Positions 11,591 through 22,848 of a stretch of DNA of 64,000 nt are shown in pieces. Numbering within the stretch: position 1 is the first letter of the stretch; each line of letters starts with the position of its first letter. The notes below the pieces were generated by a model that saw nothing but the letters and a program-made list of their open reading frames with translations, had not been told where the DNA came from and ran no database searches. Source of the stretch: Dryocosmus kuriphilus (lineage: Eukaryota; Arthropoda; Insecta; Hymenoptera; Cynipidae); NCBI GenBank assembly GCA_038277395.1, contig CM076191.1:99559588-99623587 (forward strand), in the 5' to 3' direction. A program made the translations under genes and the position numbers.

Positions 11591-11731
11591 TAATAAAAAA
11601 ATTGCATTTTTCAGCCAAACTATGTAAAAAATGAAGAAATTTACGTTTTAGATATAAATTCATTGATTGGTGAGCGCGAGACAGGTGATGAGAATGCGCC
11701 TGAGTAGCGGGCAGATTTTTCAATAACTTTA
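11591..11731 (-). repeat. Short HINE-like end fragment
   Basis: It contains 'gagcgcgagacaggtgatga', a GATGAGAATGCGCC segment and 'gtagcgggcagatttttc': the hairpin end of the family without its central part. A reverse-complement relative lies at 30130-30262, also wedged between two larger copies. The two three-part blocks (11.0-12.7 kb and 29.2-31.05 kb) are therefore inverted relatives of each other. Confidence 0.6.
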
Positions 11732-12537
11732 AATAACTTTTATTGACTGTATAGTAATGTATTTTTTGATTAAAAGAACGGGATTACACGTTTAATGAAG
11801 AAAGTATGGGTTGTATCAAAAAATCGTTTGAAGGGAATTTGTAGGTTCTTGGAAGGTGAATAATTCTGATTGTTGATATTTTCACGTATCTCGCATACTT
11901 TTGCGGAAAAGTAGATTTTTTTATACGAATTAACATATTTCACGAATAACTCAAAAACTACGCGTCTGATCAAAAAAATGACAGAGAGAAAATTTGTAGA
12001 CCTTTTTGAGACGAACAACTTTGTTTATTATTATTTTTCCGTATCTTCCATAGTTTGGCGGGAAATTTGAAATCTTTAATTTTTAATAACGTTTTATCGA
12101 TTAAAACAAAAAGCGTGCATTTTATGAAAAAATGGTTAAATCAAAATTTGGAGACCTTTTTAAATTGAACAACTTTGTTCTTTACCATTTTTTTGTATCT
12201 TGAATATTTTGGCGGGAAACCACAGTTTTTCAATTTTAATAGCGTTTTCTTGATTAAAACAAAACCCGTTAATTTGATCGAAAAACGATTAAGACAAAAT
12301 TTGTAGATTTTTTTGAGATGAACAATTTTACTTTCTGACGTTTTTTTTTGTATCTCTCAGAGTTTAGTCGGAAAATGAATTTATTGATTTTGTGTAAACC
12401 GTTTTTGATGGATAAAACCATAACCGTTGGACAAAAACCGCTGGTTAACGAACTCGTCCTTTCTTCTTGGACCTTAAAGTAGTGTGCCAAAGCGCAATCC
12501 AATCCGATTAGTCCTTCGAAAGTTATCGTGGGAACAG

Positions 12538-12569
<32 letters not shown>

Positions 12570-12722
12570 AACGACGACAACGCCAACAGACAGACAGACA
12601 CGGTCGTAAAAACCATTTTTTCGGATTCAGGAGGTCTTGAAACGTGGAGATTTCATGAAATCCGCGAAAGTCAAATTTTGCATAAATCTAATACCTTCTC
12701 ATTGAGATGAGAATGTAAAAAA
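11732..12722 (+). repeat. HINE-like repeat copy
   Basis: It holds central repeats with the recurring 'acgaataactcaaaaactac', 'gtagacctttttgagacgaa' and 'taaccgttggacaaaaaccg' modules, then a CGACAACGACAACGA block at 12536-12585, ending in GAGATGAGAATGT (about 12704-12716). The hairpin end is missing on the left. The frames at 12269-12710 are repeat-derived. Confidence 0.65.
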
Positions 12723-12756
12723 TTATAATATTTTGGACCACCCTAGAAAAACAGTG

Positions 12757-13622
12757 TCCGGTTCTCGGTCGATATATTTTTTTGAATTTGAATACTATAA
12801 ACTATACATTATATTTTTACCTATATTGGAATGCTTTAATTATTTTTACATTTTTTTACATAAAAACTGTGGAATCGGACATAGTTTGGAAATTCCAATA
12901 TGATAATTCCACGATAGATATATCCATTGAGTGATTTAATTATTTGATGACAAAATACAAATTTTTATTCACTCAATTGTTACATAAACGTTATGAAAAA
13001 CTAAGTGTCGATTTATCCAGCTTTTTTGACGAATAGCCCAGGTGGGATGAGCATCTCCCCCCTCCCCGTGGAATTCCACTTACCAGATTAGCATAATTTT
13101 CACTATTTGTCTTAAAAGGCTGGGCGACTAGTCTATCAAAAAGAAAAATATTACATGTATGTATATGAGATGTCCAAAAATTTTCGCTTACAAGTATATA
13201 CCATTCAACGCAAAATTTTACGAAACGTATGAATCCATAAAGTCTCAGAAAAGTATTTTTAGGAATTTTTTAAAAATTTTTATAGAAATTGTATTTCTGA
13301 CGACTTCGAAATTTATAAAATCTATAAGCACCTCAAACTTATTGCAAAAAGTATATGTCCTTGAGCAATGAACCTTCGGAATTGTACACAATTGTCTGCC
13401 GTTGCAGCCTACCTGCTTCGTTGTACAAAAGATGTCTACACAGATAAAGATTTGTAGGTATCTACCTATTTAAAGTGAAAGGGACCCTTCTAAATTTACT
13501 TTTGGGGCTTTTGAAAACCTGCGAAAACTTGAAAATTTATTCCCGAGTATTTTCAGAGTATTTTGTTCAGAATTATATCTTTCAAGTATAAATAGAAAAT
13601 TTTAGTCTTTTATTGTTAAATA
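12757..13622. repeat. Dispersed repeat B, copy 1
   Basis: It is diverged but colinear with 17965-18752. Shared landmarks include 'actatacattatatttttac', 'tatgataattccacgataga', 'tatatccattgagtgattta' and 'tttacgaaacgtatgaatcc'. It has no coding potential and I could not define termini or target duplications. Family unknown. Confidence 0.65.
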
Positions 13623-13629
13623 TTTCCTC

Positions 13630-14914
13630 TTTTTACATTCTCATCTCAATGAGAAGGTATTAGTTTTATGTGAAAACTGACTTTCGCGGATTTCATGAAA
13701 TCTCGACGTTTCGTGACCCCCTGAATCCGAAAAAACATGTTTTACGACGGTGTCTGTTGTCGTTGTCGTCTGTTCCCACGATAACTTTCGAAGGACTAAT
13801 CGGATTAGATTACGCTTTGGCATACTTCTTGAAAGCGTAAAAAATAAGGACGAGTTCCCTAGCCAGCGGGTTTTGACCAGTGGTTATGGATTTATCCATC
13901 AAAAACGGTTTTCACAAAATCAAAAAATCCATTTTCTGGCTAAACTATGTGAAATACAAAAAAAACGGTAGAGAATAAAATTCTTCAACTCAAAAAAGTC
14001 TACAAAGTTTGTTATAACCATTTTTTGATAAAGTTCACGGCTTTTATTTTAATCGAGAAAACGTTATTAAAAATAAAAAACTGCGGTTTCTTGACAAAAT
14101 ATTTACGATACGAAAAAAATGATAATGAACAAAGTTATTCAGCTTAGAAATATCTACAAATTTTGTATTAACCATTTTTTGATAAAATGCACGGTTTTTG
14201 TTTTAATCGAGAAAACGTTATTAAAAATCAAAGATTCAAATTTCCCTCCAAACTATGTAAGACACGAACAAAATGATAATAACCAAAGTTGTTTAACTCC
14301 AAAAGATCTATAAATTTTCTCTCTTTCATTTTTTTGTAAAAATGTATATTTTTTGAGATTTTCGCGAAATATGTCATTAAATACAAACAAATCTAATTTT
14401 CAGAAAAACTATGCGAGATACGAGAAAATATTAACAAGGGGAATTGTTCACCTTGGAAAGAACTACAAAATTTATTCATAAGACTCGGCGGTTTATTTTG
14501 AAGAATCGAAACCCTGCATTGTGAAAATTTGGAAAATCACAAAAAAACTTTACCAATTTACAATGTGTTTAAAAAAACCTTAATAATTGTCGAGCGCGGA
14601 GCGCGAGTGTCATGATGGGAATGTATTCCTTAAGGTCGATAGAGCCTTAAGTAAAATAATTTCTTTTGTAATTTTTAATAAAAAATTCAAATTTAGTAAT
14701 CTCATTAAAAGTAGGTGTTTTGAAATTTTAAGACCCAAGTAACGAATACCGAGCACGATGTGCAAGGACCAAAAATATCTGAGCGCGAAGCGCGAGGCTT
14801 AAATATATCGGAGCGCGAAGTGCGACGACCACCAGACCGCGCGCCCCAGGGCTTGCTGATACTTCGCGTGAAGCGCGCGATGAGAATGTGCCCTCGGAGC
14901 GGGCAGATTTTTTT
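13630..14914 (-). repeat. HINE-like repeat, near full-length copy
   Basis: The best complete single copy. It starts TTTTTACATTCTCATCTCAA at 13630. A GTTGTCGTTGTCGTC block follows at about 13755-13772. Central repeats recur about every 153 bp (the 'taaccattttttgataaa' module at 14017 and 14170, a weaker one near 14326). The palindrome cluster spans 14590-14880 (gagcgcgaagcgcgag and relatives). The end is a GATGAGAATGTGCC inverted repeat, then a GC hairpin and a T-run (14878-14914). Subterminal inverted repeats, simple repeats, central tandem repeats and a 3' hairpin together match Helentron-associated non-autonomous elements (HINE/DINE-1). No protein is encoded. Confidence 0.6.
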
Positions 14915-15122
14915 ATATCCCTTTGTTGTATAAGCAAGTATTGTACAAAAATAGAAAATATTCATTGTTTCAAGTTCAAATTTAAATCTTTTATTAATTT
15001 TCAATATACCGTTGTCTGTTTTCTGAAACCAACTGCAGGAATGCAGGTTGAAGTCCATCCATACCCTGTCTAGAATATAATATACTAATTTTAAGGTTCT
15101 GATTACTATTTAGATCTCGATG

Positions 15123-15153
<31 letters not shown>

Positions 15154-15298
15154 AAGACCTATAATCTGCATTCAAGTGTAACTAGGCAATATTTAAAAGA
15201 TAGGGCTAGGCTTTGATTATTTTTAAAATTTAGGCATACCATGTAATTGTAGGTTAGGTTAAAGATTAAGCTAAATTTCAAAAATAAAGGGGGGCAAC
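14915..15298 (+). other. Probable internal remnant of an LTR retroelement
   Basis: Non-coding, with an A-rich microsatellite at about 15127-15152. It ends in AAATAAAGGGGGGCAAC directly before the TG of the LTR at 15299. That purine run fits a polypurine tract, so this may be the last internal stretch of a plus-strand retroelement whose body is gone. Confidence 0.35.
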
Positions 15299-16398
15299 TG
15301 TAACCCGGGAGTTTAATAGCCTGCCAGTGAGCAAACACTCTCGCATGGAATTAGCGAGGGAGAGAGATCCTACAGGGTAGAAAGAAAAAAGCTACGGAGC
15401 ATGCCTGGGATCTCCCACCCACGCAGGAAGGAGGAAGATGCTGGGACTTTTTCTCGCGTGGCCCATATAAGCAGGTCTCGCGGGACGAAGTCACGACTCA
15501 CGATTCGGCGACTCGCCAGCGAGTCGCAAGCCTCAGCAGCTACAGAAGCTCGTGGGGACTAGAGAGTCCAGTATTTAGCGCTGCCACGACTACTGTTGCT
15601 CAAAGCTATCCAAGAAGGATTTCGCTAGTGGAGGGTATACCCTAGCCAAAGACTTCTGGAAAGTTGGTTTACCCTCAAAGCCGAGGTTTCTGGTCTTTGC
15701 GTTAAGGATTATGAGCCTGGGGAATAAGTAGTCATACTGCTTATGTCTGCCATGCACTAATCGCTAATACAAAGGGATAGAACGTTGAACTTATCCTCAG
15801 CAATTGAATGTTCAGAAGAGGCACAGGGTTCCAAGGGTCCACTCTTGGTATCTGCTGGGAATCTTTCTGGCATTTATTTTCTGAGAGCAAGAAATTTCAA
15901 TAAAGATTTTGATTGAAATAAAGAGAAATATCTTCCTCTCCTTTCCTGGGGTTCACCTTTAGGGGTATAACTATTTTAGAATGCGATAAGTTTTATGTCA
16001 ATACTGGTTGTTAATAAAAAGCATTATGCTAAATATGTATTAGTAAAATGTGTAATAACAGCGGAATAGCATTTAGAAAGTAGACAAATAATAATTATCA
16101 GTAGAATAAGAATATTTGTTGAAGGAGTTCGTGAGAAAATGTAATGAGTAAAGAAAAAGGAGATAAATGGATTTATTTTAGTTTGAATGATAAATTGTTG
16201 ATAAGAATAGAAATCGATTATTATAAAAATTAAGAGCGTCTTAACATTATTTTAAAAGCAGTCTCTGTATACTATACCAATCTAAAGTATTTCTTTGAAT
16301 AAACTGTAGTATTAATTCTTACAAAAAAATCTTATTCTTTCTTCTTCTGTGCGATCCCAATTTTATAATCATTTTATCCCCAAAGGTAAAGGGTTACA
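15299..16398 (+). mobile_element. Probable LTR of a lost LTR retrotransposon
   Basis: The 1100 bp segment starts TGTAACCC and ends GGGTTACA (TG...CA with an 8 bp inverted end). Inside are a CATATAA box at 15474-15480, a GC-rich region after it, and AATAAA at 15899-15904 in a U3-R-U5-like order. A polypurine-like run precedes it, which argues for a 3' LTR. Flanking sequences (gcaac / atatc) do not form a clear target duplication, consistent with a truncated element. The AT-rich second half might be partly a later insertion. Confidence 0.5.
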
Positions 16399-16714
16399 AT
16401 ATCTTAATCAAATATTATTCAATTTTGAACGGTTCGAACTTTTTTATCCATTTTTTATCCTATAAATAATTGAACAATCTGTAAACATTCACGCACTCAG
16501 AATTCGAAACATATTGCTAAATCTTAAAAGGTTTTAATTTACAAATTTTCAAAAACTATTATATTTAAATTCCATATAATTTTTCTTCCAAATTTCAAGG
16601 GTTGAATTCTAATCGCTTTCAGTGGTAAATTATACAATTTTGAAGGCCTTGAAATCAAAATTATTCATCTTAGAGTGGTATCAATTACAAGCTGGTTGTG
16701 TTTAAAACAAAATT
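16399..16714. other. Non-coding stretch
   Basis: AT-rich sequence with no gene, repeat or motif that I can support. Confidence 0.5.
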
Positions 16715-17178
16715 GCACTGTAAAAAATTTCGGGAATTCTTCCTAAAATTTCTTAGGGAATATTCCACATCTGTGGTTGAGAAAATGATTTTCCCGAAAA
16801 TTGTAGGGAAAATTCCCAAAAACTTGGGTAATTGAACAATATCTACAATTTTATAGGGAATTTTCCCAAATCATTCGGGAATTTATCCGAAAAATTAGGG
16901 AATATTCCATACATATTTGTGAATTGAAAAATCCCTAAAATATATTGGGAATTTCCCCAAAAAGTCTTTGATTTTACATATAAGTTAACTAAAGATTATT
17001 ACTATTGGTCTAGTGGAATGTTAATCGAAAAATGTTCGGTAATTTTCCCTAAAATACCTTTGGGAAAATTCCCGAAAAATATTTGGGAATTTTCCCTACA
17101 AAATCTTTGGGAAAATCCCCGAAAAAAGTTTGGGAATTTTCCCTACAAAATGTTTGGGAAAATTCCCGAAAAAAATTT
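16715..17178. repeat. Interspersed GGGAATTTTCCC-type short repeats
   Basis: Alternating direct and inverted copies of a 'gggaattttcccNaaa' and 'gggaaaattcccgaaaaa' motif, roughly 30-40 bp apart. The block begins CACTGTAAAAAATTTCGGGA. It is strongly self-complementary, as in palindromic MITEs. The frame at 17018-17281 derives from this repeat and is not a gene. Confidence 0.6.
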
Positions 17179-17964
17179 TTGTGAAATGAGCGTCCCAAAC
17201 ATTTTCGGGATGATATGCTCGATGATATGCTCTTGCTTTACTTTTGAATTTAGTTTCAAACTGAAAAAGTTTTCTATTTGAAAGAGTTCGTTAAAATTCA
17301 AATTTGGAAAATCATTTATAAAGGAAATATTAGACATAATTATAGTATATATTTTCAGAATATTTCTAAAGTATACATAATTATATATCCCTAAATCAGA
17401 TTTATAAGCGAGCGACTAATTTACTTTAGTAAAAATTGAATTGCTAGTCATTTTTAACTAAAACTTTAGTGAAAATTTAAAAACTTTTGAGAAAATAATG
17501 AAATATAACTAATTTATAAGCACAAAATGTTCACCAAAGTAAACTAGTGACTTAATTTTCACTAATCAGATTAAGATAGACTACTTTCATAATTAGAAAA
17601 AATTATTTTTGACTCTTAATTTGTATGACTTTGTTCTATGTTGAAAAATTGGCAGCATCCAGAAAAAAATTATAATACAAATTTTGTTAATAGGTACAAT
17701 ATGTATATTCATAACTTATAAGAATACATTGCAATATTGACTTTTTTCGCAATACCTTCTTCAAGAATTTACAAAACTACTTCATCTTGGGGTGGTTGGG
17801 CGCAAAATTTTGACATTTTTTTATGTTAATTTTTTGGGAAAGTGTTACTTTACTTACTATAAAAATTACGATATTTTATGCAACTAAAGAGGAATAGGTC
17901 GTCTGATATATTTCGGCCGGTATTGTACTTTTACTATGAAAAGTATCACTCTTATGGCAGTTCG
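17179..17964. other. Non-coding stretch
   Basis: AT-rich; I see no supportable gene or repeat boundary. Confidence 0.5.
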
Positions 17965-18752
17965 GAATCTGTACTCGTATTTTTTTGGAATTGAATAGCA
18001 TACACTATACATTATATTTTTACCCATGTTTGAATGCTTTAATTATTTTTTAAATTTTTTACATAAAAACTGTAGAGTCGGGCATAATTTGGAAATTTCA
18101 ATATGATAATTTCACGATAGATATATCCATTGAGTGATTTAAGTAATTGGTAATAAAATACAAATTTGTATTCACTTAATTGTTTAATGAATGTTATGAA
18201 AACAAAAGTGTCTATTCAACCAACTTTTTCGACAAATAGCCCAGGCGGGATGAACACCTCCCCTTCCCCAGTGGAGTTCAGCAAATCAGCTTTGTAAAAT
18301 TTTCGCTATTTGACTTAAAAATCTGGAAGACTAGCCAAAAATTGTTCAAAAATGGTCTCTTAGATGTATATACCATTCGACGCAGAATTTTACGAAACGT
18401 ATGAATCCATAAAGTCTCAGAAAAGTATTTTTGGTAATTTTTTAAAAAAAACTTATAGAAATTAGTAAGTATATGTATCCCTGACTGCTTTGAAATTTCT
18501 AACATCTAAACCTAAGGATCTCAAAACAAATCGCAAGAAATTATATGACCTTGAACCTTCAGAATGACAATGACAATATCTGCCGTTAGCAGCAGGATTA
18601 AATCTACGCAGGTAAAGATTTACAGGTATTACAGGCAAGAGACAATTCTGAAGACACTTTTGGGTCTATTTAAAACTTCAAAATTCTATCATGAAGTTCA
18701 GAATATTATCCCTTTCAAATATGCATAGCAAATTTTATCTTTTATTATATTC
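17965..18752. repeat. Dispersed repeat B, copy 2
   Basis: It is in the same orientation as copy 1 at 12757-13622 and colinear over nearly its full length with many substitutions and small indels. That suggests two old insertions, or an old segmental duplication of about 5.2 kb offset. Confidence 0.65.
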
Positions 18753-19794
18753 TCTATAATCTATATATATATATGGTTGTTTGCGTTCTGAAACCAACCG
18801 CAGGATCTTATACATGATAATATACGTAAAAATAATTAATCAAGATATTGAAATATATGTTTGAAACTCTCCATTCATTAAAATATTTAATAAACCTCGA
18901 GTAAACACTGCAAAATTAAATATATCGTATACATTATAAATTTAGAAGTGTAAAAATTCTTAGATTACAGTCGAAGTTTAAAAAGATAACCTGCTTTTGT
19001 ATGATGGCTTCAATTCTGTTAACTTTGTAGCACAAAATAATTTTTTTTACTTGTTTAATAAGCTGAAAAATGTATTTTTAAAACCAGATAAAACGTATAA
19101 TAAACTCGCAAACAAGGCAAATATGAATTCAGGAATATTCTCTGTTATAATTAGTTACCAAATTTTTAATTTAATTAGAATAATTGGTTAAAAATAATAA
19201 ATAGGAAATAAAATCCATTAAAATTAATGAAAATTAAAGTTAAAAATATATGTACATATTTTTAATATACTTTGATGAGTTATTTTAATAAAAAGTATAA
19301 CATTATAAATATTAAATACTTTTAAATGTATTTTTACAATATATTTTTATATAAAAAGAATGAATTGAATAAAAAATCATTCAAAATGTACAAAAGTTAT
19401 CATCACCAATGGTAAATAGCTGTTTTCAATAGTTACCTATATAGTTATACCAGAGATTAGTATGGAGATAGGCAGACTAATGTATTCAATTTCGCTTGAC
19501 TTTCCGCAGCGCCCCCCGTGCCCCTAAGCTTTTTCCTCCTTTTGTGAACTAAAACTAAACGTTCACGCTTCATCTTGAGCGATAAGGCAGGGCTACAGTT
19601 TAGCAATTTGATAACGTCGGTAGAGAAGATCTGAGTGGATAACTCCGATATGATAAAAACCAGAGTTAAAAAATTATTATTAAAATTATTAATAATAATC
19701 ATCTTAATAATATTAATTATTATAATTTCACTACATAAATTCAAAGAAGGAGGAGAAGTTATACAAAAAGTACATAAAATGAATAAAAATAATC
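18753..19794. other. Non-coding AT-rich stretch
   Basis: No gene supported. A less AT-rich patch at 19440-19640 shares a 'taatctctggtataact'-like motif (on the minus strand) with 51340-51370, which may be a shared repeat end too short to classify. Confidence 0.45.
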
Positions 19795-19798
19795 TTAA

Positions 19799-20266
19799 GG
19801 CTGTTGGCCGAGGTGTCGAAAAATAGGTTAGAAATGTGTTGTCGCCTTAATTCCTATTCAATTCCATCTGTTTTCGTATATACGACTTATGTATTTTAAA
19901 GAGACACTTTGCAAAAAAATTTCCACAACCCGGAAGGGGTTCACGGTTGTATGAGGTGCGCTTAGTTTCCCGAAAAAAGTAAAAATATCTGTGCTAAAAT
20001 ACGATAATGGAAAAGTGTTGAAATGAGGGGAAGTAGAGAAAGAGTTCCAATGGTTTTCCATTATCGTATTTTAGTGCAGATATTTTTACTTTTTTCGGAA
20101 AACTGTATACTAAGCGCACCTCATACAACCGTGAACCCCTTCCGGGTTGAGGAAATTTTTTTGCAAAGTGTCTCTTTAAAATACATAAGTCGTATATACG
20201 AAAACAGATGGAATTGAATAGGAATTAAGGCGACAGCACAGTTTTTTGACACCTCGGCCAGCAGCC
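19799..20266. mobile_element. Palindromic TTAA-flanked MITE, copy 1
   Basis: It is flanked by TTAA (19795-19798 and 20267-20270). The inverted repeats start GGCTGTTGGCCGAGGTGTC / GGCTGCTGGCCGAGGTGTC and run inward for roughly 210-230 bp with few mismatches, around a short unpaired centre (about 20010-20050). A TTAA duplication suggests piggyBac-type mobilisation. There is no transposase; the small frames inside are palindrome artefacts. A transcript would form a very long hairpin. Confidence 0.8.
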
Positions 20267-20270
20267 TTAA

Positions 20271-20309
20271 AGAAGGAAAAATATTTATTACACCTTTATT
20301 TAAAAATAA

Positions 20310-20368
<59 letters not shown>

Positions 20369-21668
20369 TTGGAATTATTCTAATTTCAGATAACCCGGTA
20401 ATAAGCGTTGAATAGGGAAAAATTAATGTTTTCAGATTTCAGCTTAAAAGTGAAGATTATTTTATTCTTTTGAATGCGCGATTTTTCCATCTGTCTAAAA
20501 TGCCATTATATGAATAGGATATCTCCGAAACTAATTCACTTCTATTTCCATAGCGACCGCCACATAGTTTCCTATTCTCCAAAAGAGAACGTGTTTTCAA
20601 TATATTTAATTCCTTGTAATTGTACCGGTACGCACACCTCACAGAGAAGTTTTGTATTCCGCAAAAGTGGTCATATTTTGAGTTTATTTAATTCCTTCTA
20701 ATTAGTTCACAAAATATGTGTAATAAATTGTTTTATTTCCTTCATGTGGAATATAAGTTTTGAAATTTTAATTCTAATCAATTCAAGTCTGCCTCTCTCG
20801 AATTAAATTATTTTAATTCACACATTTGAATAGATCTCATCTGTAATGTTTTCTCCTCAATGTTATCAGAGATTAGTGAATTTTTTAACACGTTTAAATA
20901 AATTATTTAAATATAAATAAATATAAATTTGAATATTTTCCGAATGTATAAGTTAAAAAACGATTTAATAATGAAAAAAGCAGGTTAAATAAATGCATCA
21001 CAAATATGTAATAGTAATTAGTAATGATAATTGATAATAATAAGGTATTATTATTTTTAATAATTATAATAATTTTCCTTGTAGTAAGTAAAGAATAATT
21101 ATTTATAAATGTTATTGAAATGTGTGAGAAAATAAATAATTAATAGTAAGAGAATAAAGAAAGATAAAATTCAGCAAATCTCGCTTGAAATCTTTTTAAT
21201 TATATTCAAATCCTTTAAAAATACACTTTAATTATTAAAAATGACAATATAATACAAAATATTTATTAATGAGAAAACAATCCATAAATTTCAATTCGAT
21301 ATAGCGTTCTCAAAGTGAAATTATTTTAAGCTTTTTCTATTCTTCTTTCTTCTACATTCTTCTACTTTTTTATTCTTTTTAATACCCTTCCGTTAAATTT
21401 TACTAAGTCGATTGAGGGGAATAAGATTTGCACTTTTTCTTTTCCCGTTGAGGGATTTTTAGACGGAGGAAAAATTGCGTATTCATAGGAATTAAAATTC
21501 TTGATTCTTCTGAATTTAACGCTTATTACCGGGAATCAATAAGGCTGCATCGAGTCATCCCGAAATTCGGGACGAATAGCATTTTTCATGAATTTGACTA
21601 GTCGTTCCGAAAATGTGCCCTTTATTAATCTCATTGCTTCAAATATATAATTCCTTTAATCCTTTACA
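20271..21668. other. Non-coding region between the two TTAA MITEs, with (TA)n
   Basis: It includes a TA microsatellite at about 20311-20367. I see no gene. The frames around 20457-20701 have no recognisable domain and overlap on both strands. Confidence 0.5.
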
Positions 21669-21672
21669 TTAA

Positions 21673-22147
21673 GGCTGCTGGCCGAGGTGTCAAAAAACTG
21701 TGCTGTCGCCTTAATTCCTATTCAATTCCATCTGTTTTCGTATATACGACTTATGTATTTTAAAGAGACACTTTGCAAAAAAATTTCCTCAACCCGGAAG
21801 GGGTTCACGGTTGTATGAGGTGCGCTTAGTATACAGTTTTCCGAAAAAAGTAAAAATATCTGCGCTAAAATACGATAATGGAAAACCATTGGAACTCTTT
21901 CTCTACTTCCCCTCATTTCAACACTTTTCCATTATCGTATTTTAGCACAGATATTTTTACTTTTTTCGGGAAACTGTATACTAAGCGCACCTCATACAAC
22001 CATGAACTCCTTCCGGGTTGAGGAAATTTTTTTGGAAAGTGTCTCTTTAAAATACATAAGTCGTATATACGAAAACAGATGGAATTGAATAGGAATTAAG
22101 GCGACAACACATTTCTAACCTATTTTTCGACACCTCGGCCAACAGCC
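21673..22147. mobile_element. Palindromic TTAA-flanked MITE, copy 2 (inverted)
   Basis: It is flanked by TTAA (21669-21672 and 22148-22151). It is about 475 bp and nearly identical to copy 1 but inserted in opposite orientation: the GGCTGCTGG end is now at the left. Both arms and the central spacer (aactctttctctacttcccc) match copy 1. Confidence 0.8.
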
Positions 22148-22244
22148 TTAAGCTGCACATTTTTTAAGGAAATAATAAATAATAAAATATACATAAAATA
22201 GGAATTACTTTCAGCCCATTGACTCCTCGATTTAATTTCCTGTG

Positions 22245-22313
22245 TAGTTCATCCTGGTCTAGTGGATTAGGTGACAAAGTAGACATGCTACCGTTCTGCG
22301 TTCGCATCCGCAA
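22245..22313 (+). tRNA. tRNA-like Pol III box sequence (pseudo-tRNA or SINE head)
   Basis: An A-box-like TGGTCTAGTGGATTAGG (compare tRNA-Glu/Asp D-arms) is followed about 30 nt later by a B-box-like GCGTTCGCATCC, then a T-run. The anticodon arm (GTAG...CTAC) and acceptor pairing are poor, so this is not a confident functional tRNA. It may be a tRNA-derived SINE head or a decayed tRNA. Confidence 0.35.
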
Positions 22314-22848
22314 ACTTTTTTTCTTTTTTTTTTTTTAATTTTCTTGTCTTCTAAAAACTTCAATGCAAATTTGAATAAAAATGATATAGACCGAATACAT
22401 TTCAAATGAGGCAGATCTTATACTTCAATTCGCAGAATCTGTTGCTCACGAAATATGTCGTTTTTGAGAGAAAATTAGGAAATGCGTATTTTTCCGATAT
22501 GCAGGAAAAAAATTTGTATACGAAGTTGTGAGTATTTGAATTTTGAAGTGGATTTTTCGAAAAAATGTAATTTTTTCTTTAAAAGTGTATAACTTTTGGC
22601 ATAATATAGAGATATTGGGGGTTTTCTTCTAGGTTCTGGTGAGGTTTATTGTCTTCTTTCAAAATCCGCTAGAAAAATTAAAAAAGGATAATAACAAAAT
22701 GGCGGCTGTTTTTTCTAAAAATATATAAAGTTTATTTTCTCGAAAAACCTACAGTTATATTTTGTGTCGATTTTTGTATTAATTTGTCCTTATATAAGAA
22801 AGACACTCAGTAAGTTTAATGTGGGCTAAACTACTATAAAAGGTCTAT
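22314..22848. other. Non-coding stretch after the tRNA-like sequence
   Basis: No gene seen. If the preceding boxes belong to a SINE this could be its body, but I found no poly(A) tail or target duplication to prove it. Confidence 0.4.

Noticed and set aside
12257..12616. Ser/Leu-rich frame (12269-12616) as a secreted protein
   Set aside because: The Ser/Leu run is the CGACAA simple repeat read on the minus strand inside a HINE-like repeat.
14705..15058. Arg/Ser-rich minus-strand frame that looks protein-like
   Set aside because: It is a translation of the GC palindrome cluster of a HINE-like repeat; the same peptide themes recur wherever the repeat occurs.
20023..20217. Identical 64-codon frames in both TTAA MITEs (20023-20217 and 21722-21916)
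   Set aside because: They lie in palindrome arms, and the mirrored arm gives a matching frame on the other strand; sequence identity follows from recent MITE duplication, not coding constraint.
22245..22313. Functional tRNA gene
   Set aside because: A and B boxes are recognisable but the anticodon and acceptor stems do not fold properly; listed only as a tRNA-like sequence.
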